In this document: positions 35,601 through 44,780 of the stretch, piece after piece
Layout: every line of letters begins with the position of its first letter
Position numbering within the stretch: position 1 is the first letter of the stretch
Assembly (NCBI RefSeq): GCF_000422585.1
Contig: NZ_AUGI01000033.1
Location: 1 to 64,000 of the forward strand
DNA from: Hugenholtzia roseola DSM 9546
GTDB lineage: Bacteria; Bacteroidota; Bacteroidia; Cytophagales; Bernardetiaceae
Reading direction: 5' to 3'
DNA length: 64,000 nucleotides
Notes under the pieces: generated by a model
Databases searched by the model: none
What the model was told of the DNA's origin: nothing
Seen by the model: the letters and a program-made list of their open reading frames with translations, nothing else
Translations under genes and position numbers: made by a program

Positions 35601-36688
35601 ATTGCTTCAACAAACAAACAGAAATTTTTATACGCGACCTCGAAAGCGAATATCCGCAATATTTCACCGACAAGCCCCTCAATAAAGTAGGCGAAACGAC
35701 TTACTCTATCGTTTATGTTCCCCTTTCCATTGAAGAAAGACGCTTGGGTGTGCTTACTGTACAAAGTTTTGAAAAACTTGCCTATGAAGATTCGCACGTA
35801 TCGATGCTGAAAAACTTAGCCAACTATATCGCAACGGCTTTGGACAATGCAGACGCATACCGCAAAATTGCACAACAAAAACAAGAAATAGAGCTACAAA
35901 ATAAAATTATACAGAAACGAAATCAGGACATTACCGATAGCATCAACTACGCCAAGCGGATTCAAGATGCTTTGCTGCCACAGCAAATCAAGATACAAGC
36001 CGTCCTGCCCAATCATTTTATACTCTATATGCCGCGCGACATTGTCAGTGGCGACTTCTACTGGTTTTCGCACAAAAAAGAAATGACCTTTTTAGCCGCC
36101 ATCGACTGCACAGGACACGGCGTACCCGGTGCTTTTGTTTCGATAACGGCAGATGCGGCTCTCAATCAAATCATCAACAATCAGAATTTTACCCAACCCA
36201 ACGAAATTCTAACGCTTTTAGACAAGAAAATCCGCGAAAATTTGAAGCAGCAGCACACACAAAGTCGCGATGGCATGGACATCGCTCTCTGTCTGATAGA
36301 CCACAAGGCGCAAAAAGTTCATTTTTCGGGCGCACACCGTCCGCTTTTCTACTTCCAAGCAGGCGAGCTGCACGAAGTAAAAGCCACTGCGCGTTCTATC
36401 GGCGGCTTTGCCTCTGAAAGGGATAAGCGCGTACTGCCAAGTTTTGAGCAGGTGAGCATCGATGTTAGCAAAACAACACGTTTTTACCTCTTTTCCGACG
36501 GCTACCAAGACCAATTCGGCGGCGCAGAAGGACGTAAGCTCATGAAAAAAGGCTTCAAACGCCTTTTAGAGCATATCCAACCCCTCTCTTTTTCCCTACA
36601 AGAAGAAGAACTAAAACGCTACTTTTATGAGTGGAAAGGCAAAAATCACCAAATTGATGACGTGTTGGTAATCGGTTTTGAGTGCTAA
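32651..36688 (+). CDS. Beta-propeller sensor with GAF and SpoIIE/PP2C phosphatase domains
   Basis: 1345 residues, same architecture as the gene just upstream (127 bases apart), so the pair is a tandem duplication of an old type. N-terminal hydrophobic leader ending LSVFPILAQ, reg_prop repeats to about 745 (LLWLGTQDGLNRYD, LIWVGTQEGLFSYD), Y_Y_Y domain at 766-838, membrane helix 840-863, coiled coil, GAF domain (915-1070), a second coil with RNQDITDSINYAKRIQDALLP, and the SpoIIE domain from about 1113. DCTGHGVPGAFVS near 1150, DGMDIALCLI, LFSDGYQDQF and a terminal DDVLVIGF supply the metal-binding acids. It ends before a MITE fragment with a hairpin that could stop both this gene and the convergent kinase gene. 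Confidence 0.9.
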   Translation: MKSNYSPTRFFHTLLISKTAFFRNFLDPRKKIGFFIATFVLSLSVFPILAQKTQKIPLVPLSVESGLSQATVTSLFQDKYGLLWLGTQDGLNRYDAYTFKIYRHIRNDSTSLPEKFITALYETKAGELWVGTPVGFSVFDRNFDNFKNYYRNPRAKQTLSSGYVTAFAENRTGEWLWIGTDGGLNRFRLSDKENPTAPIEEIKLPKIKNKGEKPLHHYVNRLFVDRKGLIWVGTQEGLFSYDEQKNKFTHYGSDSTLQNRFIPNDFITGFTEDTYGSLWIATQGGLLRYDRLSDKFLPIRYTCSEADFEQKRNQIHALAADKKGYLWLATEGGLSRFSTASYGFEHYRFDKKNQEGTLSIYVDRSGIIWVGTKEGGVLKINIAAQHFKNLRHDTGTSNSLSHDAVWSIKESPEHNIFIGHNVGIDKMERDSIADYRKLIGEVKYALALGFVSEYNILIGSAEGLYQYELDIEGKLIYGMRYLNDKEDSYSISHNLINAIYKDRYNIWWVGTAKGLNRVYLDSLGYISGFKRYNAISGNANWLQNDFISHLKEDKKGNLWISTHAGLYRAGRNSAGDIVSFEAFIQPLQNGMATNQDNEINSFTEDKDGNFWLATKTGLILFNPKQKTFTHLGDKFEAANYFMYGILEGNDNALWASSNNGIIRYLPQDSTILVYNVEDGLQGNEFNSGSFFKDSKGILYFGGVNGLTYFHPDSISANTYHPPLILTDFKIFNKSVEVQSPANPDSPLLTHIGETREIELSYQDKIFTIEFAALGYHNPKKTRYRYKLEGFEEEWNEVGNRRFATYSNLPAGTYIFKVRAANADDVWNEIGADLTIIISPPFWRTTWFWVLVSVTVISSTALFFHQRNAYLKKQNATLKATVDAATLQLNQSNEELKAQNETIKKNNQNLEILNKMGRQIAAELELDALINVVQENLQTLMPADSIGIAIYDPDNKLLVFPNSVEAGRLLPAHSVHVQEEELAAYCFNKQTEIFIRDLESEYPQYFTDKPLNKVGETTYSIVYVPLSIEERRLGVLTVQSFEKLAYEDSHVSMLKNLANYIATALDNADAYRKIAQQKQEIELQNKIIQKRNQDITDSINYAKRIQDALLPQQIKIQAVLPNHFILYMPRDIVSGDFYWFSHKKEMTFLAAIDCTGHGVPGAFVSITADAALNQIINNQNFTQPNEILTLLDKKIRENLKQQHTQSRDGMDIALCLIDHKAQKVHFSGAHRPLFYFQAGELHEVKATARSIGGFASERDKRVLPSFEQVSIDVSKTTRFYLFSDGYQDQFGGAEGRKLMKKGFKRLLEHIQPLSFSLQEEELKRYFYEWKGKNHQIDDVLVIGFEC

Positions 36689-36762
36689 ATTGATTGCTAA
36701 ACTTAGTTTAAGGTTAGTAAGTGCGCCATTTGTGGGGACATAAGACAAAGGCTCTGAAAGTG

Positions 36763-36863
36763 GCAATGCTAAATTCTGCGAAAAGTCTTGTTTTTTTGAG
36801 TTTGATACGAAATAAAATTTGGACTTAAACCCTAAGGGTCTTGAAGACCCTTAGGGTTTGGGG
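36763..36863 (+). mobile_element. MITE fragment C with perfect hairpin
   Basis: GCAATGCTAAATTCTGCGAAAAGTCTTG resembles the left MITE end (diverged), continuing through AAATAAAATTTGGACTTAAA to the perfect 16-bp-arm hairpin at 36827-36859; the right half is missing. Placed between convergent genes ending at 36688 and 36911, the hairpin may serve as their shared terminator. Confidence 0.6.
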
Positions 36864-36910
36864 ACACAACGCGCCGCCTTTTTAGCACTTGTTTTCTTAT
36901 TTTTTACTTT

Positions 36911-39900
36911 TTATTTTCCTTGTTCAATCGGCAGGGTGATAATAAAAGTAGTGCCTCTGCCCTTTTCCGACTCTACTTCTATCCTGCCGTTATGTTTTTG
37001 AATGATACTAAAACTGATAGAAAGTCCCAATCCAGTGCCTTTCCCTACCTCTTTGGTGGTGAAAAAAGGCTCGAAGATGCGCTGCCTTACCTCCTCGCTC
37101 ATGCCCTCGCCTGTATCCTGAATTTGAATTAGAACCTGCTTATTTTCAACTACTTGCGTCGTAATCAAGATGTCGCCCTTATCGGGAATGGCTTGTATGG
37201 CGTTGGCTAAAATATTGGTAAAGACCTGATTGAGTTTGCCCGGAAAGCACTCTATTAGGGGAAGTTTGCCGTAATTTTTCTGAATCCGTACCCTATTTTT
37301 ATACTGCGGTCGTAAAATTACCAAGGTAGCCTCTAAATTTTCATGCACGTCTGCCATCTTTAAATCGGCTTCGTCTAAACGCGAAAAAGTACGCAACCCC
37401 TTGACAATCTCTGCCGTCCGCGCTGCCCCCTGCCTGATGTCTTCTACCGTTGCTACCAAATCGCTCTTAATTTCGTCATAATTGATTTTGGCTTTTCTGC
37501 CCTGAATCTCTGTTAAATATGCCGCTTGTAGGTCGGCTTCGGGGGTCTGATAAATTTCTTCATACAAGTTTAAAATTTGCATTAATTCATCAATCATAGA
37601 TTGCAGCACATCTACGCCTGCATAGACAAAGGTTATCGGATTATTTATCTCATGTGCAATGCCTGCCGTAAGCTGTCCCAAAGAAGCCATTTTTTCAGAT
37701 TGTACTAATTGCGTTTGGGTATCACGCAAAGAAGTTACGGTATAAAGTAGTTCTTCTTTTTGTTTTTCAATTTGCTGTTTTTGTATCAATACTTCTTGGG
37801 TACGATTCAATACTTCGCGCTCTAATTCTGCCTTTCGGCTTTCTAAACGGTACATTCTGATTTTGTAGCCTGCCCAAATTGCAAAAATAGCAAGCAAAAC
37901 CATCAAAATCATAAACCAAATTGTTTCATAAAAACGGGGTTCTACTTCAAAAGTATAAGTAGATTCTTCTTTGGAAGCATAGCCGCTATGATTCATTGCC
38001 CTAACGCGAAAGGTATAAGTGCCTGCGGGCAAATTGGTGTAAAGGGCTGTGCGCTGCCTGCCTGCCGCTACCCATTCGGCATCAAAGGGTTCTAATTTAT
38101 ACTGAAAACGAATTGTTTTGGGGTCGTCGTAATCAAAAGCCGTATAAGAAAAAAGGAAACGCTTATCAGTAGGCGCGAAAGAATGAAGCAAGTTGCTAAT
38201 CCTAACATCTTGATTTTCAGTGGTTATTTTCTCGATAATGACCACAGGCGGCGTTTTATTGACGGGCAGAGCCGCAGGATTTAGCACCGTAATTCCACCA
38301 AAAGTAGAAAACCAAAGCGTGCCATCATGGGCTGCCAAAGCGCGAGTTGCGCCCACACATTCGTTGTTTTTCATACCATCTGCCCTATCATAACGTTTGC
38401 AGTCGAGCGTCTTGGCTTTTCCTTGTGCGATTGCGTTCAACTGTTTCTTTTCTACACGCATAATGCCATTGCTACAGGGCAACCAAAGGTAGCCAAACCT
38501 ATCTTCCAACACATCAAAAGCCACATTTTCCACCATGCCCATTTGGGTATCATAGGCAATAATTTTCTTGCCTTCGATACGCGCCAAGCCCCCGTCTGTC
38601 GTTACCCATAAAATGCCTGCTTCATCTTCATAAATCGTAAAAATAATGTTGCTGGGCAAGCCTTCCTGCACGGTTAGATGTCGCAATACCTCCGCATTTT
38701 GGTTGAAAAAGGTAAGTCCGCGCTTCGAGCCTACCACAAATTCGCCTGCTTGCGTTTCTACCATACTCGAAATAAAATCCGACCCAATGGCATTATCCAC
38801 ATCAAAGGTTTGTAAAGAATCTACTTCACTTAATACCCTTCTTTTTCCTATTTTTTTAACTTTCTTGCCTGCCAAAAGGTGCAATCCTGTGCGCTGTGTG
38901 CCTATCCAGATGCGCTTTTTCGAATCTTCAAACACAAATTGAATAAAATCGTCGGGAAAGCCTGTTTCCACGCTGTAAGTCTTAGGGCTTAGGTGTGTGC
39001 TATCGCGATGTGGAATTTTGGTTACACCTTTATCGGTACTAATCCATATATTTTTTTTACTATCTTCAAAAAGGTGCTTCGTGCGTCCTTCGGGTATAAA
39101 AGCAGGCAGATAGAGAGGCGAAATATAGCCATTTTGCCAAACGGCAAGTTGTTCGCTCTCTGTCGCAATCCAATAAGTGAGCGAATCTTTTTCCAAAATC
39201 GCCGTTACGATATTAGACGGCAAGCCTTCGGCAGTGGAATAGTTGGTAAATTTACCATCTACAAGCTGGAAAAAACCTTGTCGGAAGGTAGCCAACCACA
39301 AATAACCCTGCCTATCCACCATCAAGCTGCGAATCAGATTTGAAGGCAGCCCCTCAATAGGAGAAAGACTCTCTAAGGTCTGATTATCAAGGCGATAGCG
39401 ATGCAAACCTGCATCATTGGCAAACCAAAAAAAGCCTTGTTTGTCCTCTAAAAATTGGCGAATTTCCCTAACCTTTAAATTTTTATATGGAAAAATAGAA
39501 TCATTTTCTACACAAAAAACCCTATCGCCGCCACCTACCCAAAGCGTTCCCTGTGAGTCTTCAAAGAGCGATTTAATCCCTTTTGTGGTTTTCGGTGAGG
39601 ATACAAGTTTAAATTTATTGTTTTTATATTTTACTAATTCTCCAATTTCGGAAGCTATCCAAATATTGCCCTCTTTGTCTTCCAAAATATCCGAAATTGC
39701 ACCGCGCATGTGTAGGCGCAAACCTGCCAAACGCTGCAAACCCGCCTCATTGAAAGTATAAAGTCCGCTTGCCGAAGTCCCTATCCAAATCGTGTTCTGA
39801 CGGTCTGCATACAAGGTTTCTATGCTATAATGGTTCAGATGTTGAAGCTCTTGGGGCGTATGAAACGCTCCATTTTCAAAAAAACTGACCCCACGCTGCA

Positions 39901-40273
39901 AGCCAACCCAAAGCCTACCGCGCTTGTCTTCGAGCAGCGTCCGCGCCACATGGGAACGCAGCGCAGGCGAATTTTCAGGGTAAAAATGCTCAAATTTCAC
40001 GCCGTCAAAACGCACCACGCCATCATAACTCGAAAGCCAGATGTAGCCATCGCGTGTTTGTATCATGCCCGTTAGTGCATTCGAGGGCAATCCATCTTCC
40101 GTAGTCCAATTTCTTAGTATGTATTGTGAAAGTTTCTTTTCGGGATTGAGTTTGATATTTTTCTGTCCTTTTAAAGGAAAAGAGAATAAAAAAACGGTAA
40201 AGAAAAAAACGTAAAAAAAGCTATCTAAAATACTACTTTTTTTTTCAATATTTTTTGTAAAAAATTTTATCAT
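36911..40273 (-). CDS. Beta-propeller sensor histidine kinase
   Basis: 1120-residue membrane kinase. An N-terminal hydrophobic segment (FFYVFFFTVFLFSFPLKGQ) is followed by reg_prop repeats to about residue 700 (YIWLSSYDGVVRFD, TIWIGTSASGLYTF), a Y_Y_Y domain (718-783), a membrane helix (783-804), a coiled coil, and a kinase core. The phospho-acceptor is in LTAGIAHEINNPITF (about residue 870), the N box is NILANAIQAIPDKG, G1 DTGEGM, F box FEPFFTTKEVGKGTGLGLS. It lacks a receiver domain and DNA-binding domain, unlike hybrid two-component proteins with the same propellers, so it needs a separate response regulator, which is not seen here. It is convergent with the two phosphatase sensors. Confidence 0.92.
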   Translation of the reverse strand: MIKFFTKNIEKKSSILDSFFYVFFFTVFLFSFPLKGQKNIKLNPEKKLSQYILRNWTTEDGLPSNALTGMIQTRDGYIWLSSYDGVVRFDGVKFEHFYPENSPALRSHVARTLLEDKRGRLWVGLQRGVSFFENGAFHTPQELQHLNHYSIETLYADRQNTIWIGTSASGLYTFNEAGLQRLAGLRLHMRGAISDILEDKEGNIWIASEIGELVKYKNNKFKLVSSPKTTKGIKSLFEDSQGTLWVGGGDRVFCVENDSIFPYKNLKVREIRQFLEDKQGFFWFANDAGLHRYRLDNQTLESLSPIEGLPSNLIRSLMVDRQGYLWLATFRQGFFQLVDGKFTNYSTAEGLPSNIVTAILEKDSLTYWIATESEQLAVWQNGYISPLYLPAFIPEGRTKHLFEDSKKNIWISTDKGVTKIPHRDSTHLSPKTYSVETGFPDDFIQFVFEDSKKRIWIGTQRTGLHLLAGKKVKKIGKRRVLSEVDSLQTFDVDNAIGSDFISSMVETQAGEFVVGSKRGLTFFNQNAEVLRHLTVQEGLPSNIIFTIYEDEAGILWVTTDGGLARIEGKKIIAYDTQMGMVENVAFDVLEDRFGYLWLPCSNGIMRVEKKQLNAIAQGKAKTLDCKRYDRADGMKNNECVGATRALAAHDGTLWFSTFGGITVLNPAALPVNKTPPVVIIEKITTENQDVRISNLLHSFAPTDKRFLFSYTAFDYDDPKTIRFQYKLEPFDAEWVAAGRQRTALYTNLPAGTYTFRVRAMNHSGYASKEESTYTFEVEPRFYETIWFMILMVLLAIFAIWAGYKIRMYRLESRKAELEREVLNRTQEVLIQKQQIEKQKEELLYTVTSLRDTQTQLVQSEKMASLGQLTAGIAHEINNPITFVYAGVDVLQSMIDELMQILNLYEEIYQTPEADLQAAYLTEIQGRKAKINYDEIKSDLVATVEDIRQGAARTAEIVKGLRTFSRLDEADLKMADVHENLEATLVILRPQYKNRVRIQKNYGKLPLIECFPGKLNQVFTNILANAIQAIPDKGDILITTQVVENKQVLIQIQDTGEGMSEEVRQRIFEPFFTTKEVGKGTGLGLSISFSIIQKHNGRIEVESEKGRGTTFIITLPIEQGK

Positions 40274-40538
40274 ATTTCAGCTTTTTTAAGAAAATTTACA
40301 AACTCGACCTCAAACGCCCTTTCGCAAAGATAAGCATCTTTTCGAGGATTTGAAAGGTTTTTAAAAATCCTTTAAACGCCTTTTAAATAGGCAAAAAATT
40401 ATTGCCTCTGTAAAGGTTTCAAATGGCTTCCACGCCTTCAAATTGAAGAAAAAAAGCGCGAAAAGTCGTAACTTGCAAACGAGTATCCAATGCAAATCAA
40501 AAACAAAATTATTCTTACGCTTTTATTTCAAAAAAATT

Positions 40539-41846
40539 ATGAACATACTTCTTATCGGCAATGGCGGCAGAGAACACGCCTTTGCTTGGAAAATGGCACA
40601 AAGTCCGCTTTGTACTCAACTTTATATCGCTTCGGGCAATGCAGGTACGGCAGAGGTGGGCAGCAATGTCAGCCTCAATGTGCTTGATTTTGAACAAGTT
40701 AGTGAGTTTATCCGCCAAAAGGACATAGATTTTGTCGTCGTCGGACCCGAACAGCCTTTGGTAGAAGGCATTGCCGATTATTTAAAAGAGGTTTCAAAAA
40801 AAGATGAAAAATTAAAAAATTTAGCCATTCTTGCACCTTCGGCAGCAGGCGCGAAATTGGAAGGCAGCAAAGACTTTGCAAAGGCTTTTATGAAAAGAAA
40901 TGGAGTCCAAACTGCCGCCTCTGAAACCTTTACCGCCGCCACTTATCAAGAAGGTATCAACAAAATAGAACAATTTGGCTATCCTATTGTACTAAAAGCA
41001 GACGGCTTGGCAGCAGGAAAAGGCGTAGTGATTGTCGAGTCGCGCAGCGAAGCCGAACAAACCCTCAAAGCCATGTTGTTGGAAAAACAATTTGGCGCAG
41101 CCAGCGAAAAAGTAGTATTGGAACAGTTTTTAAAAGGCATAGAAGTTTCGTTTTTTGTCCTCACCGACGGCAAAGATTTTGTTTTGCTACCCGAAGCCAA
41201 AGATTACAAACGTATCGGCGAGGGCGACACAGGGCTAAATACAGGCGGCATGGGCGCAGTTTCTCCTGTTCCTTTTGTAAATGAAATTTTGAAAGAAAAA
41301 ATTATGCAAAAAATCATCAAACCTACCTTAGATGGTTTGAAAAATGAACAAATAGATTTTTGCGGATTTATATTTTTTGGTCTGATGATTCAGGAAGGCG
41401 AACCCTACCTTTTGGAATACAATACGCGCATGGGCGACCCCGAAACCGAAGTAGTTTTGCCACGCATAGAAAGCGATTTGGTAGAGCTTCTCTACGCCGC
41501 CGCACAGGGAAAATTAAAAGATAAAACCTTGAAAATCAGCGATAAATACGCCACTACGGTTATGCTTGTTTCAGGAGGATACCCACAGGAGTATGCCGTA
41601 GGAAAGCCCATCAAAGGTTTGGATAAGCTCGCTACAGACTTCAAAACCGACCTCATTCCCTTTCAGGCAGGCACGAAAACAGACGAAAAAGGCGACTTGG
41701 TTACCGCTGGCGGGCGCGTTTTGGCACTAACCGCAAAGGGCGATAGTTTGGAAGATGCTTTACAAAAATCTTTAAAAGCTGCCCAAATAGTTGAATTTGA
41801 AGGCAAATATTTTAGAGCCGATATTGGCAGAGATTTGCTTAAATAG
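40539..41846 (+). CDS. purD: Phosphoribosylamine-glycine ligase
   Basis: GAR synthetase, the second step of de novo purine synthesis, ATP-grasp fold, cytoplasmic. From the Met at 40539 (MNILLIGNGGREHAFAWKMAQSP) it has 435 residues, normal for PurD. Motifs: VGPEQPLVEGIADYL, KADGLAAGKGVVIVES (ATP-grasp loop), LNTGGMGAVSPVPF, and LEYNTRMGDPETEVVLPRIESDL (metal site). An upstream in-frame Met at 40443 adds a basic, unconserved 32-residue extension. It is monocistronic and ends at a bidirectional terminator. Confidence 0.97.
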   Translation: MNILLIGNGGREHAFAWKMAQSPLCTQLYIASGNAGTAEVGSNVSLNVLDFEQVSEFIRQKDIDFVVVGPEQPLVEGIADYLKEVSKKDEKLKNLAILAPSAAGAKLEGSKDFAKAFMKRNGVQTAASETFTAATYQEGINKIEQFGYPIVLKADGLAAGKGVVIVESRSEAEQTLKAMLLEKQFGAASEKVVLEQFLKGIEVSFFVLTDGKDFVLLPEAKDYKRIGEGDTGLNTGGMGAVSPVPFVNEILKEKIMQKIIKPTLDGLKNEQIDFCGFIFFGLMIQEGEPYLLEYNTRMGDPETEVVLPRIESDLVELLYAAAQGKLKDKTLKISDKYATTVMLVSGGYPQEYAVGKPIKGLDKLATDFKTDLIPFQAGTKTDEKGDLVTAGGRVLALTAKGDSLEDALQKSLKAAQIVEFEGKYFRADIGRDLLK

Positions 41847-41872
41847 AAAACTCAAATAATTAAAAAAAAGAA

Positions 41873-41909
41873 AAGCCTACGAAAACAAAATAGATGTTTT
41901 CATAGGCTT
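41873..41909. terminator. Bidirectional terminator between purD and the TonB receptor gene
   Basis: AAGCCTACGAAAAC (41873-41886) pairs with GTTTTCATAGGCTT (41896-41909) with one C-A mismatch, with A-rich DNA before and T-rich DNA after. Confidence 0.8.
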
Positions 41910-41926
41910 TTTATGTAAATTTTTAT

Positions 41927-44422
41927 CTAAAAACTTAGGCGCAAGCCTAATAAAAAGTTTCTACCTGCTTGCGGATAATAATAATTTTGCCTTACCATCT
42001 GACCTTCGGAAAGATAGCCAAAGGTGTAGCCATTGTTTTCATACTCTACATTGAGTAAATTATTAAGCATAAAATTTAGCTCAATATTTTTAAGGCTTCC
42101 CCAAGAAAATTGATAGCTCATCTGCAAATCATTTATCAGAAAAGCCTCTATTTTTCTGCTATCCGAAGAAGTATTATCTAAATATTGTTCGCTAACATAT
42201 TTAGCCAACCAACTGATTTGAAAGCCTTTGATAGGAGTATAGCTTAATTGGGAAGCCCCAACCCAAGTAGGTGAAAAGGCAATGTCGGTGTCGCCATAAC
42301 TTATCTCGACCTGACCACCATTGTCATAATCATCTAAAAATTCTATAAAATTGCGAATTTTATTGCTGCTCCAAGTCAAATTTCCCTGCCAACTAAACTG
42401 TTTAGAAATATCATAATTTGATACAATTTCTATTCCAGTTCTGTAACTGTTTTTCACATTTTGGCGCGTATAAGCTCCCACGTCATTGACTCGCCCCGTC
42501 AAGACTAATTGGTCTTTGTATTGCATCAAAAAATAATTGGCTGCCAAAGACAATTTACCAAAATTGCGCTGCCACCCAATTTCTACGTTGTCCAAACGCT
42601 CTGCCTGCGGACGGCTCTCTGGCGAAGATTCTGTAAAATCATTGCGGTTTGGCTCACGATGGGCGCGAGCGAAAGAAGCATAGAAACGATTTTTTTTCCA
42701 ATCATAAGTAAGCCCAAATTTAGGATTAAAAAAAGCAAGTTTTGCATTTTGCGTTACATTTCTCAAATCATTATCGAAACCTAAAAAGTCGTAATCGATT
42801 TGGCGAAGCTGCAAATCAGCAAAAAGAAACAAATCTGTTAAAATTTGATAGTTAGCTTTTAAATATAAATTCGCATCTGTTTTAGTAGCATCATTATCGT
42901 AATAGCGATGTCTAATTTTAGAAGCAGGCGAAAATTCTGCCCAAATGACTTCGCCAAAGTGCTTTCCTTCATAGCGATTCCAGCCTCCTCCCACTATCAA
43001 ATGCAAGTTCGGACTGTGGTTTTTAACCGCCTTACTTTGGTAGTTGAGGTTAAAAACAATGCCATAAAAATCATTGTCCAACCAGCGGCGGCGCACCAAA
43101 TCGCTCTCTGTAATCAGGCTATCGCCGATAGCAAGGTCAGGCATGTTATAGCGTGAAAGTTCATCTTTTTCTCTAAATTGTTCAAAATAACCTCTGCCTT
43201 TGGTATAATGAAAAGCAGTATTGAGAAAGAATTGTGGACTGATTTTTTGGTCTATGATAAATTGATAGTGTTGCTGCTCGTAATTATCAATCTCATTATC
43301 ATAGCCCGAAAGTTCGTTGTAGGTGCGATTGCCTGCTCTTAAAATTTCTTCGGGAACGCCATTCCAAGCCTGAAAAGTCATTTCTTTTCCACCAAAAACA
43401 TTTGCCCTAATTTGCGTTCCTTTCTGATTTTGATATAAACCTGATACAAAATAAGACGACAAATCTGAAAAAGCACGGTCTATAAAGCCGTCTGATTTGA
43501 TACGCGAAAGTCGCCCATTGAAGGCAAAGTTTTTGCCTATTTTACCTGTACCCAAGCGCAAAGTGTGCTTGCGCGTTTGAAAAGAGCCAACCGAATTGGC
43601 GAGTTCGGCATAGGGATTTTCATTCGGAATTTCAGTATCTATATTAACAGTAGCCCCAAATGCGCCTGCCCCATTTACCGAAGTCCCTACCCCTCTTTGA
43701 ATTTGGATATGAGAGGCAGAACTCACAAAATCAGGCATATTGACCCAAAAAACTCCCTGAGATTCAGCATCATTGAGCGGAATACCGTTTAAAGTTACGT
43801 TGGTGCGCGTTGCGTCGCTGCCCCTAATGCGCATGCCTGTATAGCCCACCCCTGCACCTGCATCAGTAGTAGTTACGACAGAAGGCGTAAAATTTAGTAA
43901 AACGGGTATATCTTGTCCTAAATTTCTTTTTTCCAATTCCTGCCTGCTCACCTCTGTAAGGGTTACGGGGTACTCGCGATAAGCATTGATGGTAATTTCG
44001 CCCAAAGTAACTCCTTCTTTTAAGCGTATTTCGAGTAAATAGTCTTCATTTTTATACTTTTCTATTTCTATTTTTTGTACTATTTTTTGATAGCCCACAA
44101 AACTAATTTCTATTTCGTAGTTTGATTTTTCAAGTATTTTTTCTAAAATAGACAAATAGAAAAATCCTTGTACATCAGAAACTGTACCTTGCGTCGTGTT
44201 TCTCAACTGAACGGTAGCACCTGTCAGGGCTTCGCCTTTTTCGGACAAAACTCTGCCTTTTATGTTTATATTTTGAGCTAATAAATTAGCTGAAAATATA
44301 AACCAAAATAGCAATAATAAGACAATAACAAAAGGGCGCGAATTTGTATTCGAAGCAGCCGCCTGTGCAGTCGTGAAGGGCAGAGTGTCTGAAAAAACGG
44401 TAAGGGTAGTGTTTTTCTTCAT
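41927..44422 (-). CDS. TonB-dependent receptor, predicted thiamine/thiamine-precursor transporter
   Basis: Outer-membrane active transporter of about 831 residues. The start at 44422 (MKKNTTLTVFSDTLPF) begins a signal region ending FIFSANLLAQ; a longer frame to 44602 would overlap the riboswitch. Next is a CarboxypepD_reg-like domain (INIKGRVLSEKGEALTGATV), a plug domain (LNLGQDIPVLLNFTPSVVTTTDAGAGVGYTGMRIRGS, including the TonB-receptor GIPLNDAESQ stretch), and a 22-strand barrel ending in NFLLGLRLSF with a terminal Phe. The TPP riboswitch directly upstream says it imports thiamine or a related compound, as known for Bacteroidota receptors of this kind; the substrate itself is inferred from regulation. 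Confidence 0.9.
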   Translation of the reverse strand: MKKNTTLTVFSDTLPFTTAQAAASNTNSRPFVIVLLLLFWFIFSANLLAQNINIKGRVLSEKGEALTGATVQLRNTTQGTVSDVQGFFYLSILEKILEKSNYEIEISFVGYQKIVQKIEIEKYKNEDYLLEIRLKEGVTLGEITINAYREYPVTLTEVSRQELEKRNLGQDIPVLLNFTPSVVTTTDAGAGVGYTGMRIRGSDATRTNVTLNGIPLNDAESQGVFWVNMPDFVSSASHIQIQRGVGTSVNGAGAFGATVNIDTEIPNENPYAELANSVGSFQTRKHTLRLGTGKIGKNFAFNGRLSRIKSDGFIDRAFSDLSSYFVSGLYQNQKGTQIRANVFGGKEMTFQAWNGVPEEILRAGNRTYNELSGYDNEIDNYEQQHYQFIIDQKISPQFFLNTAFHYTKGRGYFEQFREKDELSRYNMPDLAIGDSLITESDLVRRRWLDNDFYGIVFNLNYQSKAVKNHSPNLHLIVGGGWNRYEGKHFGEVIWAEFSPASKIRHRYYDNDATKTDANLYLKANYQILTDLFLFADLQLRQIDYDFLGFDNDLRNVTQNAKLAFFNPKFGLTYDWKKNRFYASFARAHREPNRNDFTESSPESRPQAERLDNVEIGWQRNFGKLSLAANYFLMQYKDQLVLTGRVNDVGAYTRQNVKNSYRTGIEIVSNYDISKQFSWQGNLTWSSNKIRNFIEFLDDYDNGGQVEISYGDTDIAFSPTWVGASQLSYTPIKGFQISWLAKYVSEQYLDNTSSDSRKIEAFLINDLQMSYQFSWGSLKNIELNFMLNNLLNVEYENNGYTFGYLSEGQMVRQNYYYPQAGRNFLLGLRLSF

Positions 44423-44516
44423 CTTGTTTTGAGTTTGGATAAAAAACAAAGTGAAGGAGATGCGATTCCCAAACTTGTAAAAATAAAAAAGTTTTTTTTG
44501 ATGAACAAAGTTTTGT

Positions 44517-44547
44517 CTTTTAGTTTTTTTTAAGCAAAAACTAAAAG
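44517..44547 (-). terminator. AT-rich hairpin in the leader after the TPP riboswitch
   Basis: CTTTTAGTTTTT (44517-44528) pairs with AAAAACTAAAAG (44536-44547). On the transcript it lies between the aptamer and the start codon at 44422 and might be part of the expression platform. The stem is weak, so this is a candidate only. Confidence 0.35.
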
Positions 44548-44600
44548 TAAATCCCAATTCAACTCGCGATAAAACCTTTTTGCAAATTGGTTCTTGCACC

Positions 44601-44773
44601 AACGAATTCCCTACGCTTATGCTAATAAGTTCAGGTTCAATGGGTTTAATCTCAGCTTTCTTTACCTTTTAAACTATCTCTGCTTTACAGCTTATCAAAA
44701 TGATAAAAAAATCATCTTTTGAGCAATAAAAAAGTTAGTCTGTCTGACAAGATGGGAAAGCACCCCCTTCGTT
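44601..44773 (-). ncRNA. TPP riboswitch (THI element)
   Basis: On the minus strand the aptamer reads 5' AACGAAGGGGGTGCTTTC, a long variable P3 region, GAAAGCTGAGATT, AAACCCATTGAACCTGAAC, then CTTATTAGCATAAG and GCGTAGGGAATTCGTT 3'. P1 pairs AACGAA with TTCGTT, P2 GCTTTC with GAAAGC, and P5 CTTAT with ATAAG. All the invariant segments (GGGTGC, CTGAGA, ACCC, GAACCTGA, GCGTAGGGAA) are present. P3 is unusually long at about 75 bases. It controls the TonB receptor gene that follows. Confidence 0.95.
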
Positions 44774-44780
44774 TGTGCCA

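Noticed and set aside
44602-44602. Upstream start at 44602 for the TonB receptor
   Set aside because: It would overlap the 3' part of the TPP aptamer and lacks a signal peptide at the N-terminus; 44422 is better.
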